Origin: CADEEN01 sp963840805
Lineage (GTDB): Bacteria > Pseudomonadota > Gammaproteobacteria > Burkholderiales > Burkholderiaceae_C
Length of the DNA: 64,000 nucleotides
Direction: 5' to 3'
Assembly (NCBI GenBank): GCA_963840805.1
Contig: CAWJAJ010000017.1
Span: forward strand, 682,001-746,000
Shown here: piece by piece, positions 44,480-52,725 of the stretch
How positions within the stretch are numbered: the first letter of the stretch is position 1
Layout of the letters: each line of letters begins with the position of its first letter
Program-made: the position numbers and the translations under genes
The notes under the pieces: generated by a model
Database searches by the model: none
What the model saw: the letters and a program-made list of their open reading frames with translations, nothing else
What the model was told of the DNA's origin: nothing

Positions 44480-44746
44480 ATGTCGAGTTCATCCATCCAA
44501 CTTCTGCTGCCGGCGCTGTCACCGCCGGCGCGCTGGCTGCGCACGGCGGCAGCCGGCCTGCGCAGCGCATTGCGAAGCACCGGGCGCGCCGTCTGGCTTG
44601 CGCTCGAGGCGCATGGCGAGCGCCGCAGCCGGCGCGAGTTGCTGGCGCTGGCCGACCATTGGCGGGACATCAACCCGACCTTGGCCCGGGAGTTGCGCTC
44701 CTACGTACGCGGCGGGCCGACCGAGCAGGGCGTGCCGACGCTATAG
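44480..44746 (+). CDS. Small hypothetical protein, DUF1127-like flavour
   Basis: An 88-residue basic, Ala/Leu/Arg-rich protein, mostly helical. The second half (RRELLALADHWRDINPTLAR, then ELRSYVRGG) resembles the second half of the protein at 46012-46278 (QELMVYASSLQHSMPALAAE, LHWMALRRPE), so the two appear paralogous. I do not recognise a firm Pfam family. A GGGGGA ribosome site precedes the ATG, and the shared promoter-hairpin element lies 23 bases upstream. It is convergent with the LysR gene. Confidence 0.65.
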   Translation: MSSSSIQLLLPALSPPARWLRTAAAGLRSALRSTGRAVWLALEAHGERRSRRELLALADHWRDINPTLARELRSYVRGGPTEQGVPTL

Positions 44747-44754
44747 GAGAGCAA

Positions 44755-45729
44755 TCAACGTCGCGCGGCCTGCGTCGCATCGGCGACCTCGGCCGCCGCG
44801 CGCTCCACGGTCGCGCGCAACCAGCGCTGTGCGGTGTCCTGCTCATGGCGCCGATGCCAGAGCAGCCCGACCTCGATGCCGGGCAACTCGAACGGCAGTT
44901 CGCACATCGCCAGTTGCGTCGCGAAACCGGTGGCCGGCACGAAGCTGCGCGGCAGCACGGTCAGCAGGTCCGACTGATGGACCACCGCGCCGGCGGTGAA
45001 GAAGTTGCCGACCGTGATCAGCACGCGGCGCTCGCGGCCGAGCCGCGCCAGCGTCTCGTCGACGAAGCCGCGCGGGCGGCCGGCAAAGCTGACGCGCAGG
45101 TGATCGGCGGCGCAGTAGGCGTCGAGGGTCAAGGCACCCGGCTGCGCCAACGGGTGGCCGCGCCGCATCACGCCCGTGTACTCGCAACCGTACAGCGGCT
45201 GCAGGCACAGCAAACTGTGCTCGCCCTCGGCCGCCAGCGCAGCGCTGACATCGGGAAAGAAGCCGAGCGCGATGTCGGCCTGGCCCTGCTCGAGCATCGG
45301 CCGCGGGTCGCGCGAGGCCAGCGGCACGACGCGCAGGTCGACGCACGCGCCCTCGCGCTGCAAGGCACCCACCAGCACCGGCACGATCAGCGCAGCGGTC
45401 GCGTCGGCCATCGCCAGCGTGAAGCTGCGCGCATCGGTGCGCGGGTCGAACCCCTGCGGTGCGAGTGCCGCCTGCAAGCTCTCGAGCGAGGCGCGCACCG
45501 TCGGCCACAAGGTCTGCGCGTGGGCCGTCGGCGTGACGCCGTTGGGCGTCGGCACGAAGAGCTCCTCGTGGGTGGCCTCGCGCAGGCGCCGCAGCGCGTT
45601 GCTGACCGCCGGCTGCGTCATCGCCAGTCGGGCGGCCGCGCGCGTGACGTTGCGCTCGACCATCACGACGTCGAAGACCTTCAGCAGGTTCAGGTCCAGC
45701 GTGCGGAAGTTGATCGAGGGGCTGTGCAT
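44755..45729 (-). CDS. LysR-family transcriptional regulator
   Basis: A 324-residue LysR regulator of the NodD/NahR/LinR-like branch. The N-terminal helix-turn-helix reads RNVTRAAARLAMTQPAVSNA, preceded by LDLNLLKVFDVVM; the effector domain holds LGFFPDVSAALAAEG and LITVGNFFTAGAVVHQSDLL. It is divergent from the small genes starting at 45863 and convergent with the small gene at 44480. Both of those carry the same upstream element, so they are plausible targets, but the element could equally be a plain promoter. Confidence 0.88.
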   Translation of the reverse strand: MHSPSINFRTLDLNLLKVFDVVMVERNVTRAAARLAMTQPAVSNALRRLREATHEELFVPTPNGVTPTAHAQTLWPTVRASLESLQAALAPQGFDPRTDARSFTLAMADATAALIVPVLVGALQREGACVDLRVVPLASRDPRPMLEQGQADIALGFFPDVSAALAAEGEHSLLCLQPLYGCEYTGVMRRGHPLAQPGALTLDAYCAADHLRVSFAGRPRGFVDETLARLGRERRVLITVGNFFTAGAVVHQSDLLTVLPRSFVPATGFATQLAMCELPFELPGIEVGLLWHRRHEQDTAQRWLRATVERAAAEVADATQAARR

Positions 45730-45779
45730 GGTGTGGTGCGGCGGGCATTCGCGGCGGTGATGCCCGGATTCGGAGTCGG

Positions 45780-45839
45780 AATTGGACCAGTCTAAGTAAA
45801 AACCCTAATCTTTGCTCGTGCGGGGCTGCAATGCCCCGC
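45780..45839 (+). promoter_or_regulatory. Shared promoter-hairpin element, copy 2
   Basis: AATTGG at 45780-45785, 16 bases, ACCCTAA at 45802-45808, 11 bases, then GCGGGGC-TGCAAT-GCCCCGC at 45820-45839; the ATG at 45863 follows 23 bases after the hairpin. Spacing is identical to copy 1. It lies in the divergent region of the LysR gene, 50 bases from its start. Confidence 0.7.
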
Positions 45840-45862
45840 CCCGCCGACGAAAGGAAGTCGCC

Positions 45863-46015
45863 ATGTCCCGCAAGTACATCACGGTCATCACCCCGCCCGC
45901 CATCACGGCGCCACGCGGCGCGCAATGGGCCGCCAGCGCTGCCCTGTGGATCGCGCGGATGGTCTCTGCACGCCCGTCCGGCACCCGCCAGCCGACGCTG
46001 AAAACCGCACCGTGA
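45863..46015 (+). CDS. Small hypothetical protein (50 residues)
   Basis: Begins MSRKYITVITPPAITAPRGA with a short amphipathic or weakly hydrophobic segment (AASAALWIARMVSA). A GAAAGGAAG ribosome site lies at the right distance. It is driven by copy 2 of the shared element and its stop overlaps the GTG of the next small gene. Its shape loosely resembles the first half of the protein at 44480. Function unknown. Confidence 0.6.
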   Translation: MSRKYITVITPPAITAPRGAQWAASAALWIARMVSARPSGTRQPTLKTAP

Positions 46016-46278
46016 CGGCCGATCACGTGGCCCGCGCGATCGCGCTGGGCGCCACCTACGAGCCCTTCGCGGCCACGCAGGCGGCGCGACTCTGGCGCCG
46101 GGCACGGCAGCATTGGCAGCGGCTTTCCGCGCGGCGCGAGCCGCAAACGCCTCAGGAACTGATGGTCTACGCAAGCAGCCTCCAGCACTCGATGCCTGCC
46201 CTGGCGGCCGAGCTGCATTGGATGGCCCTGCGCCGGCCTGAACGGACGGGAGCGCGTTGGCGAGCGATGGCCGGCTGA
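46012..46278 (+). CDS. Small hypothetical protein, paralogue of the 44480 gene
   Basis: An 88-residue basic helical protein starting at a GTG that overlaps the preceding stop (GTGA). The segment QELMVYASSLQHSMPALAAE followed by LHWMALRRPERTG parallels LLALADHWRDINPTLAREL and SYVRGGPTEQG in the 44480 protein. No signal peptide or known motif is visible. Translational coupling to the 50-residue gene suggests they work together. Confidence 0.62.
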   Translation: MTADHVARAIALGATYEPFAATQAARLWRRARQHWQRLSARREPQTPQELMVYASSLQHSMPALAAELHWMALRRPERTGARWRAMAG

Positions 46279-46398
46279 GCGCCGCGCACGGCAACGGCCC
46301 CGTGGGATTGACCCGCAACTGCGACAGGCGTAACACCGGCCCTGCCGCACGCGAGCGATTCGCGACGGCGCCCATTGCCACCGCCAAAAGGACATGCC

Positions 46399-46698
46399 AT
46401 GACCGCCTTCAACATCGTGCGCTTCCGCGTCAAGCCCGGCCGTGACGACGCCTTCATCGAAGCCCACCGCCGCGCGGGCCGCGACTTCAAGGGTTTCCAG
46501 CGCGGCTCGTTGGTCAAGACCGGCGAGCGAACCTACTGCATGGTCGGCGAGTGGGATTCGTTCGACAGCCTGGCGGCGGCGCGGCCGCAGATGATTGCGT
46601 TGCTCGACAGCTTCCGCGTCGAACTCGAGGACCTCGGCAACGGGCTCGGTGTGACCGATCCGGTGTCGGGCAATGTCGTGCTCGAGTTGAAGCGCTGA
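46399..46698 (+). CDS. Antibiotic-biosynthesis-monooxygenase (ABM) domain protein
   Basis: A 99-residue dimeric alpha-beta barrel protein. The start MTAFNIVRFRVKPGRDDAFI and the EAHRRAGRDFKGFQRGSLVK strand-helix pattern are typical, with GERTYCMVGEWDSFDSLAAA following. ABM proteins include small monooxygenases and heme-degrading enzymes, but many have no known activity. The ATG at 46399 has AAAGGA upstream. An aldo/keto reductase gene begins 17 bases after its stop. Confidence 0.82.
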   Translation: MTAFNIVRFRVKPGRDDAFIEAHRRAGRDFKGFQRGSLVKTGERTYCMVGEWDSFDSLAAARPQMIALLDSFRVELEDLGNGLGVTDPVSGNVVLELKR

Positions 46699-46715
46699 AT
46701 CGCACCGCGGCCGGC

Positions 46716-47669
46716 GTGAGGCGCGTCCCACCTCGACCATCGCGCCGCACGTTCTTGCAGCGGCTGGCCGTGGTCGCTCCGGCGCTGCTCGGGGCGCGAC
46801 CTGCCGCGGCGCAGGGCGATACGGCGGCGGCCGTCGCCACCAAGCCGATCCCCGCCACCGGCGAGCCGATCCCCGTGGTGGGCCTGGGCAGCTGGATCAC
46901 CTTCAACGTCGGCAACGACCCTGTCGCACGGGACGCCTGCGCCGGCGTGATGCAGGCCTTCTTCGCGGCCGGCGGCCGGATGATCGATTCGTCGCCGATG
47001 TACGGCTCGTCGCAGGCCACCATCGGTCACGGCCTGGCGCGGCTGGGCGGCAAGGCGCCGGTGTTCGCCGCCGACAAGGTGTGGATCGCGTCGGCCCGCG
47101 GCGACAGCCCCGGGCCGGCGCAGATCGAAGCCTCGCGACGCCTGTGGGGCGTGCCGCGCTTCGACCTGCTGCAGGTGCACAACCTGCTCGACTGGGAAGC
47201 GCACCTGCCGATGCTGCTGGCGATGAAGGCGGCCGGCCACGTGCGCTACGTCGGCATCACCACGTCGGAAGGGCGGCGCCACCGCGAGATCGAAGCGCTG
47301 CTGCGCAGCCAGCCGCTCGATTTCGTGCAGCTCACCTACAACCCCCTCGACCGCGAGGCCGAACAGCGCCTGCTGCCGCTGGCCGCCGAGCGCCGCATCG
47401 CCGTCATCGCCAACCGGCCGTTCCGCGAAGGCGCGCTGCTGCAGGCGCTGCAGCGCCACCCGCTGCCGGCGTGGGCGGCCAGCGAGCTCGGCTGCGACGG
47501 CTGGGCCCAGTTCACGCTGAAGTTCATCGTCTCGCATCCGGCCGTCACCTGCGCGATCCCGGCCACCACCCGTGTCGCGCACGTGCGGCAGAACCTCGGC
47601 GCCGCGCGCGGCCCGATGCCGGACGCCGCGCAGCGCCGGCGCATGGCCGCGCATGTCGCGGCACTATGA
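46716..47669 (+). CDS. Exported aldo/keto reductase
   Basis: A 317-residue aldo/keto reductase with a twin-arginine signal (PSRRTFLQRLAVVAPALLGA, cleavage after RPAAAQ), so it probably acts in the periplasm. The barrel shows VVGLGSWITFNVG, MIDSSPMYGSS with the catalytic Tyr, ADKVWIASARG with the Lys, and a C-terminal NADP-loop-like IPATTRVAHVRQNLG. I chose the GTG at 46716; the frame is open further upstream inside the ABM gene. Substrate unknown. Confidence 0.83.
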   Translation: MRRVPPRPSRRTFLQRLAVVAPALLGARPAAAQGDTAAAVATKPIPATGEPIPVVGLGSWITFNVGNDPVARDACAGVMQAFFAAGGRMIDSSPMYGSSQATIGHGLARLGGKAPVFAADKVWIASARGDSPGPAQIEASRRLWGVPRFDLLQVHNLLDWEAHLPMLLAMKAAGHVRYVGITTSEGRRHREIEALLRSQPLDFVQLTYNPLDREAEQRLLPLAAERRIAVIANRPFREGALLQALQRHPLPAWAASELGCDGWAQFTLKFIVSHPAVTCAIPATTRVAHVRQNLGAARGPMPDAAQRRRMAAHVAAL

Positions 47670-47696
47670 CCTCGGCGCTGTGACGCCGGCGCCGTG

Positions 47697-48407
47697 ATGT
47701 CGGAGTGGTGGACCTATCGGCCGTCGGACTTCCTGCTGTTCTCGGCGCGCACCTACTACCGGCTGTTCGAGCTCTACAACGCCGACTTCTGGCCGGCCCA
47801 TGTGCTGGCGCTCGGTCTCGGTCTTGCCATGTGGATAGCGCTCCTGCAGGGGCGCGCATGGGCACCGCGCGTGGCGTGCGCACTGCTCGCGGCCGCGTGG
47901 CTGTGGGTCGCCTGGGCCTTCCATTGGCAGCGTTACGCCACCATCAACTGGGCTGCGATCTGGTTCGCTGCGGCGTTTGCCATCGAGGGCGCGCTGCTGC
48001 TGTGCTGGGCCGTCCCTGCAATCGGCGCGAATATCGTGGTGCGCCAGGTGAGTGGCGCCCGTCGGCTCGGCTCGTTCCTGCTGCTCGTTGCACTCGCCGT
48101 GCAACCGACGATCGGCACGCTGCTCGGTCGGCCGTGGCCGCAGGCCGAAGTGTTCGGCCTCGCCCCCGACCCGACCGTCCTCGGCATGCTGGGCGTGCTG
48201 TTGCTCGTGCGTCCCGGCAACCCCACCGGCGCGGCGGCGCGGCGGCGCCTGGCGATCGCGTGGTGGCTGCTTTGGCCAATACCGCTGCTGTGGTGCGCCA
48301 TCACCGGCATGACGCTGGCCACGATGGCATCCGCAGAGGCCCTGCTATTGCCTGGCGCCGCGTTGCTGGCGACGGCGGTGGCTGCCCGGGCCAACCGACC
48401 GAACTGA
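47697..48407 (+). CDS. DUF6064-like membrane protein
   Basis: A 236-residue membrane protein with about seven hydrophobic segments, e.g. VLALGLGLAMWIALLQGRAW, WAAIWFAAAFAIEGALLLCW and LLLPGAALLATAVAA. The opening EWWTYRPSDFLLFSARTYYR, followed by LFELYNADFWPAH, is a recognisable family start (DUF6064 as I recall). Function unknown. ATG at 47697; a GTG one codon earlier is also in frame. It follows the aldo/keto reductase by 27 bases. Confidence 0.78.
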   Translation: MSEWWTYRPSDFLLFSARTYYRLFELYNADFWPAHVLALGLGLAMWIALLQGRAWAPRVACALLAAAWLWVAWAFHWQRYATINWAAIWFAAAFAIEGALLLCWAVPAIGANIVVRQVSGARRLGSFLLLVALAVQPTIGTLLGRPWPQAEVFGLAPDPTVLGMLGVLLLVRPGNPTGAAARRRLAIAWWLLWPIPLLWCAITGMTLATMASAEALLLPGAALLATAVAARANRPN

Positions 48408-48538
48408 CGGCCGGAAACACTGCAGTGTCGCCACGCGATGGGCCGCAAGACGGTGGCCATGGGGGTGGCTCTGCCGGTGACGCGATGCGGCGATGGCCCA
48501 CGCCTGTGGCTGGGGCTGCGCCGGCGTCGAGCTGCCCG

Positions 48539-49396
48539 CTAATTCTTCGCCGCCATCGCCTGCGGCTTCAGCGAACGCAGGTAAGTGATCAACGCGCTCA
48601 TGTCGGCGTCGTTGATGTTCTTGTAGAAGGTGTAGGCCATCGGCGGCCGGTACGGTTGGCCGTTGCGGTCCACACCGTCGCGGATCGCCTTGGCGATCTG
48701 GCCGTCGCTCCAGTCCTTCAGACCGGTCGGCGTCAGGTTGCGCGACACCGTCTTGCCCCAGGGTCCTTCGATCACCTGCCCGCCCGCGCCGAGGTTGGCG
48801 AGCACGAGTTCACCCTTCTCGTTGCGCGGCGTATGGCACTCCATGCAATGGCCGATGTCGGCCAGGTACTTGCCGTACTTCAACTTGTCGCGCGGGGACG
48901 GTGCCTTGACCTTGCCGACCGGCGGGCCGTAGGTGGGCGGCAACGGGATGCGGTACGTCGAGCGCGGCACCGTGTTCTTGACCGCCGGCTGGCTTCGCAG
49001 GTACGCAATGATCGCGGCGACATCGGCGTCGGCCATGCGGCGGTAGAACTCGATCGGCATCGGCGGGCCGATCAGGCTCTTGTCGGGCCGAATGCCTTCG
49101 CGAATGGCCCTGGCCAACTGGGCATCGGTCCACTTGCCGATGCCGGTGTCCGCATCGGGCGTGACATTGGCCGGGTAGGCCTTGAAAGGCGCGATGTCCA
49201 GCAGCAGGCCGCCGGAGAGCCCCTTGTCGCGCTGCAACTGGCCCTTGTCGTCGCGCGGCGTATGGCAGTTGCCGCAGGCCACGATGCCTTCCATCAGGTA
49301 CTTGCCACGCGCGACGAGCGCCGACTTCTGCGCCGACGCGGCCCCTGCGCAAACGATCAAGGCGACAAACACGGTCGACGTCGACACCACGCGCAT
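48539..49396 (-). CDS. Periplasmic diheme cytochrome c
   Basis: A 285-residue exported protein: Sec signal (STSTVFVALIVCAGAASAQ), then two cytochrome c domains with heme sites CGNCHTPRD (about residue 42) and CMECHTPRN (about 185). Axial Met candidates are PPMPIEFYRRMAD and PPMAYTFYKNIND. The paired-domain layout is that of the electron-transfer subunits of membrane alcohol or aldehyde dehydrogenases, but no catalytic partner is adjacent. The gene stands alone on the minus strand. Confidence 0.88.
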   Translation of the reverse strand: MRVVSTSTVFVALIVCAGAASAQKSALVARGKYLMEGIVACGNCHTPRDDKGQLQRDKGLSGGLLLDIAPFKAYPANVTPDADTGIGKWTDAQLARAIREGIRPDKSLIGPPMPIEFYRRMADADVAAIIAYLRSQPAVKNTVPRSTYRIPLPPTYGPPVGKVKAPSPRDKLKYGKYLADIGHCMECHTPRNEKGELVLANLGAGGQVIEGPWGKTVSRNLTPTGLKDWSDGQIAKAIRDGVDRNGQPYRPPMAYTFYKNINDADMSALITYLRSLKPQAMAAKN

Positions 49397-49569
49397 GGCA
49401 GGCTCCTTCGCTGGCAGGCGGCCGTGCCGCCGCCGCCGGCAGACTGTGATCCGTCCCCGCCCGATCGAGATGGCAAACGGGCGATCCGGCGGGGCGTGCG
49501 AGAAGGTGCGTAATGTGCGCGCGCCGTGCGCGTTTGTATAGCGGGTTGCTCAGCGGCGCCTCGCGCCGG

Positions 49570-50505
49570 TCACGCGGCTGCGAACAGGCGTGCGCCGACC
49601 AGGGACGGATCGTCGATCGTGCGCACGGCATCGAACGCCGCTTGCGCCTCGGGGTGGCGGCGGCGCAGCAGATTGAGCCATTGCTTCAGGCGCCCGGCGC
49701 GGTGGCGCGGCTGTACATGCTCGGCGATGCGATGCCAGTACTGCGCCAGCAGCGGCAGCAGCGCCGGCCAGGCCAGTTCGGGCGCATGCGGGCCGCGGAT
49801 GGCGAGCGCAAGGCCCGGGTCGGCGACCATGCCGCGGCCGAGCATCAGCGCGTCGCACCCCGAGGCCTCGACGCAGCGGCGCGCGTCGTCGGCAGTCCAG
49901 ATCTCGCCGTTGGCCACCACCGGGATGCGCACGGCCTCGCGGATCTGCGCGATGCAGCCCCAATACGCCGGCGGCCGGTAGCCATGCGCCTTGGTGCGTG
50001 CGTGCACCACCAGTTCGCTGGCGCCGGCACTGGCGATGGCGTGCGCGTTGTCGAGCATCAACGCGGCGTCGCGATGGCCGAGCCGCATCTTGGCCGACAC
50101 CGGCAGTGCCGCCGGCACCGCGCGGCGCACCGCCACCACGATCGCGTGCACGAGCGCGGGCTCGTCGAGCAGCACCGCGCCGCCGCGGTGGCGGTTGACG
50201 GTGGGTGCCGGGCAGCCGAAGTTGAGGTCCACGCCCTCGGCACCAAGGGCGGCCAGTGCAGCGGCGTTGTCGGCCATGCACGCGGCGTCCGCGCCGAGCA
50301 GTTGCGCCCGCACCGGCGTGCCCGCCGCGGTGCGGCTGCCCTGCGCCAACTCGGGCATCAGGCGCAGAAACACGCGGTCGGGCAGCAACTGGTCGGTGAC
50401 GCGGATGAACTCCGAGACACAGCGGTCGACGCCGCCGGCGCGCGTGAGCACATCGCGCAGGCTGTGGTCGAGCAGGCCTTCCATCGGGGCAAGCAGAAGC
50501 TTCAT
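49570..50505 (-). CDS. dusC: tRNA-dihydrouridine(16) synthase
   Basis: A 311-residue flavoenzyme reducing U16 of tRNA. The FMN-binding start MKLLLAPMEGLLDHSLRDVL, the catalytic Cys in NFGCPAPTVNRHRGG (about residue 98), VHARTKAHGYRPPAYWG and VVANGEIWTADDA are diagnostic, and the PRHRAGRLKQWLNLLRR end is typical of DusC rather than DusA or DusB. The ATG at 50505 is preceded by CTGCC-rich sequence without a strong ribosome site. Confidence 0.9.
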   Translation of the reverse strand: MKLLLAPMEGLLDHSLRDVLTRAGGVDRCVSEFIRVTDQLLPDRVFLRLMPELAQGSRTAAGTPVRAQLLGADAACMADNAAALAALGAEGVDLNFGCPAPTVNRHRGGAVLLDEPALVHAIVVAVRRAVPAALPVSAKMRLGHRDAALMLDNAHAIASAGASELVVHARTKAHGYRPPAYWGCIAQIREAVRIPVVANGEIWTADDARRCVEASGCDALMLGRGMVADPGLALAIRGPHAPELAWPALLPLLAQYWHRIAEHVQPRHRAGRLKQWLNLLRRRHPEAQAAFDAVRTIDDPSLVGARLFAAA

Positions 50506-50617
50506 GGGCAGGCAGTGTAGGCAGCCGCGTCGCGTGCCGGCCACGTCGCTTCTTGACGCACGCACTGGCCACGCGCACAGTCGCGCCTTCGTTCAACACC
50601 TGCCACAGGAGGCTGCC

Positions 50618-50662
50618 ATGCATACATTGGACCTTGCCCCCCCGCTGGCTCGCGCCGCCTGA
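50618..50662 (+). CDS. Possible leader peptide or truncated gene (14 residues)
   Basis: A very short ORF (MHTLDLAPPLARAA) with a near-perfect CAGGAGG ribosome site and TTGACG 60 bases upstream. The LDLAPPLARAA pattern recalls the start of the small protein at 44480 (LLLPALSPPARW), so it may be the stub of a third paralogue. It lies alone in the 309-base gap between dusC and rsgA, in which I see nothing else. Confidence 0.35.
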   Translation: MHTLDLAPPLARAA

Positions 50663-50814
50663 CCGGCCTGTCGCCCGCTCACCCTGCACCTCGCAGTCTG
50701 TGTAGCGCCGTGCCCGGCTGAGCCACGGCCCCGCAAGCCCAAGTTACCGAGTGCCCTGCTGCGTGCGCTTGCGCGCGCGGCACGGCGCCACTTTGCTTGC
50801 CAATACAGACACCG

Positions 50815-51900
50815 ATGATCGACAACCTCGACTTCGCGCGGCTGCGGGCCATCGGCCTCGCCCCTGCGCTGCTCTCTTCCATCGCCGACCTGCCGGCCAC
50901 CGACACGCCGCAACGCCTGATGCGTGTCGTGGAGGTGCAACGCGACAGCGTTGTCGGCCACGACGGCGATGCCGAACACCGCGCGCGCACCTTGCCGGCG
51001 CTGCGCAACCAACTCGCCGACGCCGGCGACGCACTTGCGGTCGGCGATTGGGTGCTCGCCGAACGCAATGTCTTCGCCGAGTGGTGGCTGGTGCAGCGCG
51101 CGCCGCCGGCCAACCAGATCGCGCGCCGCCTGCACGACGGCCGCGACAAGGTCACACGAGCGGTGATCGTGGCCAACGTCGACACCGCGCTGCTGGTGAT
51201 GGGGCTGGATCACGACTTCAACCCGCGCCGGCTCGAGCGCTACCTGGCCTTCGTGCGGCTGGCACAGGTCGGTGCCGTGGTGGTGCTGACCAAGGCCGAC
51301 CTGTGCGCCGACGTCGCCGCGCGCGAGCGTGAGGTGCAGGCGATCTTGCCTGCCGACGTGGCCTGCGTCGCGGTGACGGCGACGCAGCCTGCCGCGGCCG
51401 ATGCGCTCGCGCCCTGGCTCGGTGCCGGCCTGACGCTGGTGCTGGTCGGCTCGAGCGGCGCCGGCAAGAGCACGCTGACCAACACCCTCATCGGTGCCGC
51501 GGCGCAGGACACCGGCGGCACACGCCGCGGCGACGGGCGCGGCCGCCACACCACCACCGCGCGCACGTTGTTCACGACGCCGCACGGCGCCTGCATCATC
51601 GACACACCGGGCCTGCGCACGCTGCGCTTGGACGGCGACCCCGACGCGGTGGCAGCGGCGTTCGATGACGTGGCGGCGCTGGCCGAGCAGTGCCGCTTTC
51701 GCGATTGCCGCCACCAAGACGAGCCCGGCTGCGCGGTGCGCGACGTGCTGCCCACCGCGCGACTGAAAAACTTCCACAAGCTGCAGCGCGAAGCGCGGCG
51801 CGACCAGATGAGCACGCTCGAGCGCAAGGCGCTGGTGGCGACGTGGAAGGCACGCAGCAAGGCCGGGCGCGAGCGTGCCAAGGAGAAGAAGCGGGTGTAG
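50815..51900 (+). CDS. rsgA: Ribosome small-subunit-dependent GTPase RsgA
   Basis: A 361-residue circularly permuted GTPase for late 30S maturation. After an OB-fold domain the motifs appear in permuted order: VVLTKADLC (G4), then GSSGAGKSTLTN (G1) and IDTPGLRTLRL (G3). The C-terminal zinc site is in CRFRDCRHQDEPGCAVRD, followed by a basic helical tail. I chose the ATG at 50815. A remnant-looking peptide frame follows the stop (51901-52012) but I cannot assign it. Confidence 0.92.
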   Translation: MIDNLDFARLRAIGLAPALLSSIADLPATDTPQRLMRVVEVQRDSVVGHDGDAEHRARTLPALRNQLADAGDALAVGDWVLAERNVFAEWWLVQRAPPANQIARRLHDGRDKVTRAVIVANVDTALLVMGLDHDFNPRRLERYLAFVRLAQVGAVVVLTKADLCADVAAREREVQAILPADVACVAVTATQPAAADALAPWLGAGLTLVLVGSSGAGKSTLTNTLIGAAAQDTGGTRRGDGRGRHTTTARTLFTTPHGACIIDTPGLRTLRLDGDPDAVAAAFDDVAALAEQCRFRDCRHQDEPGCAVRDVLPTARLKNFHKLQREARRDQMSTLERKALVATWKARSKAGRERAKEKKRV

Positions 51901-52016
51901 GCACGCGCTGCACGCGCGCCCGACAAGGCCAAGGCGGGCGCCGACGTGAGGGCGATGTCGCTGGTGGTGCTGCCGCTTGCCACCGACGCCGACGACAAGG
52001 TGGAAGACTGACGCGG

Positions 52017-52634
52017 CTACAGCACGCGCGGGTACTCGCGCCGCACGCGCTCCGGATCGCCGAAGTTGAAGTGCCACCATTCGGTGGCGATGCCGGCAAA
52101 GCCGCCGGCCGCCATCGCATCGCGCAGCATCTCGCGCGCTGCGATGTGCGCCGCAGTGATCGCGCCGCACGCCAACTGCTCGATTTCGAGCGCCGGATGC
52201 GAGCGCGGCGACATCTCGTCGAAGCCGCTGCCCATGTCGAGCTCGCGGCCGGCGGCGTCGCGCAGCGTGACGTCCAACGCCATGCCGAACGAGTGGATCG
52301 AACCGTGCCCCGGTTCGGCGAAATAGTGCGCTGCCGGCGTGCCGGCGACGTCGCGCCAGATCGCTTCCTGCACGCGCTGCGGGCGCAACGCATCGAGCAC
52401 CCGCAGGCGGTGGCCGGCATGCGCGCGCGCCAGCCAGGCGACGGCGCGCTCGAGGCCCGCGGCGGCCTCGGCGCGCAGCCATGCGCAATCGATGCCGACG
52501 TAGAGCACCCGGCCATCGAAGTTGTCGGCGCTGGCGTAGCGCAGGTCGACGTCGATGCCGGCAACGCTGGCCAGGCGGCGAAACGCCGGGTGCGTGGCGA
52601 TGTCTTCGACGCGGATCGACGGCGGCGGATTCAT
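52017..52634 (-). CDS. D-alanyl-D-alanine dipeptidase (VanX-like, M15D)
   Basis: A 205-residue zinc peptidase. Zinc ligands are in SIHSFGMALDVTLRD (His and Asp) and EWWHFNFGD (His), with the catalytic Glu preceding WWHF; LRVLDALRPQRVQEAIW is the substrate Arg region. Such enzymes cut D-Ala-D-Ala released from the cell wall for recycling. No signal peptide is visible from the ATG at 52634, so it is probably cytoplasmic. It is divergent from rlpA, 91 bases away. Confidence 0.87.
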   Translation of the reverse strand: MNPPPSIRVEDIATHPAFRRLASVAGIDVDLRYASADNFDGRVLYVGIDCAWLRAEAAAGLERAVAWLARAHAGHRLRVLDALRPQRVQEAIWRDVAGTPAAHYFAEPGHGSIHSFGMALDVTLRDAAGRELDMGSGFDEMSPRSHPALEIEQLACGAITAAHIAAREMLRDAMAAGGFAGIATEWWHFNFGDPERVRREYPRVL

Positions 52635-52725
52635 GCGCCCCGCACCGCCAACAATGCACGCCGCTGCCAGAACATCATGTTGCATCGATCATAGCCAGCG
52701 CGGGCGCTGCTACGCTCGCGGCGCC

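Noticed and set aside
51901..52012. Possible gene fragment after rsgA (ends MSLVVLPLATDADDKVED)
   Set aside because: Too short, no ribosome site and no recognised family; left unannotated.
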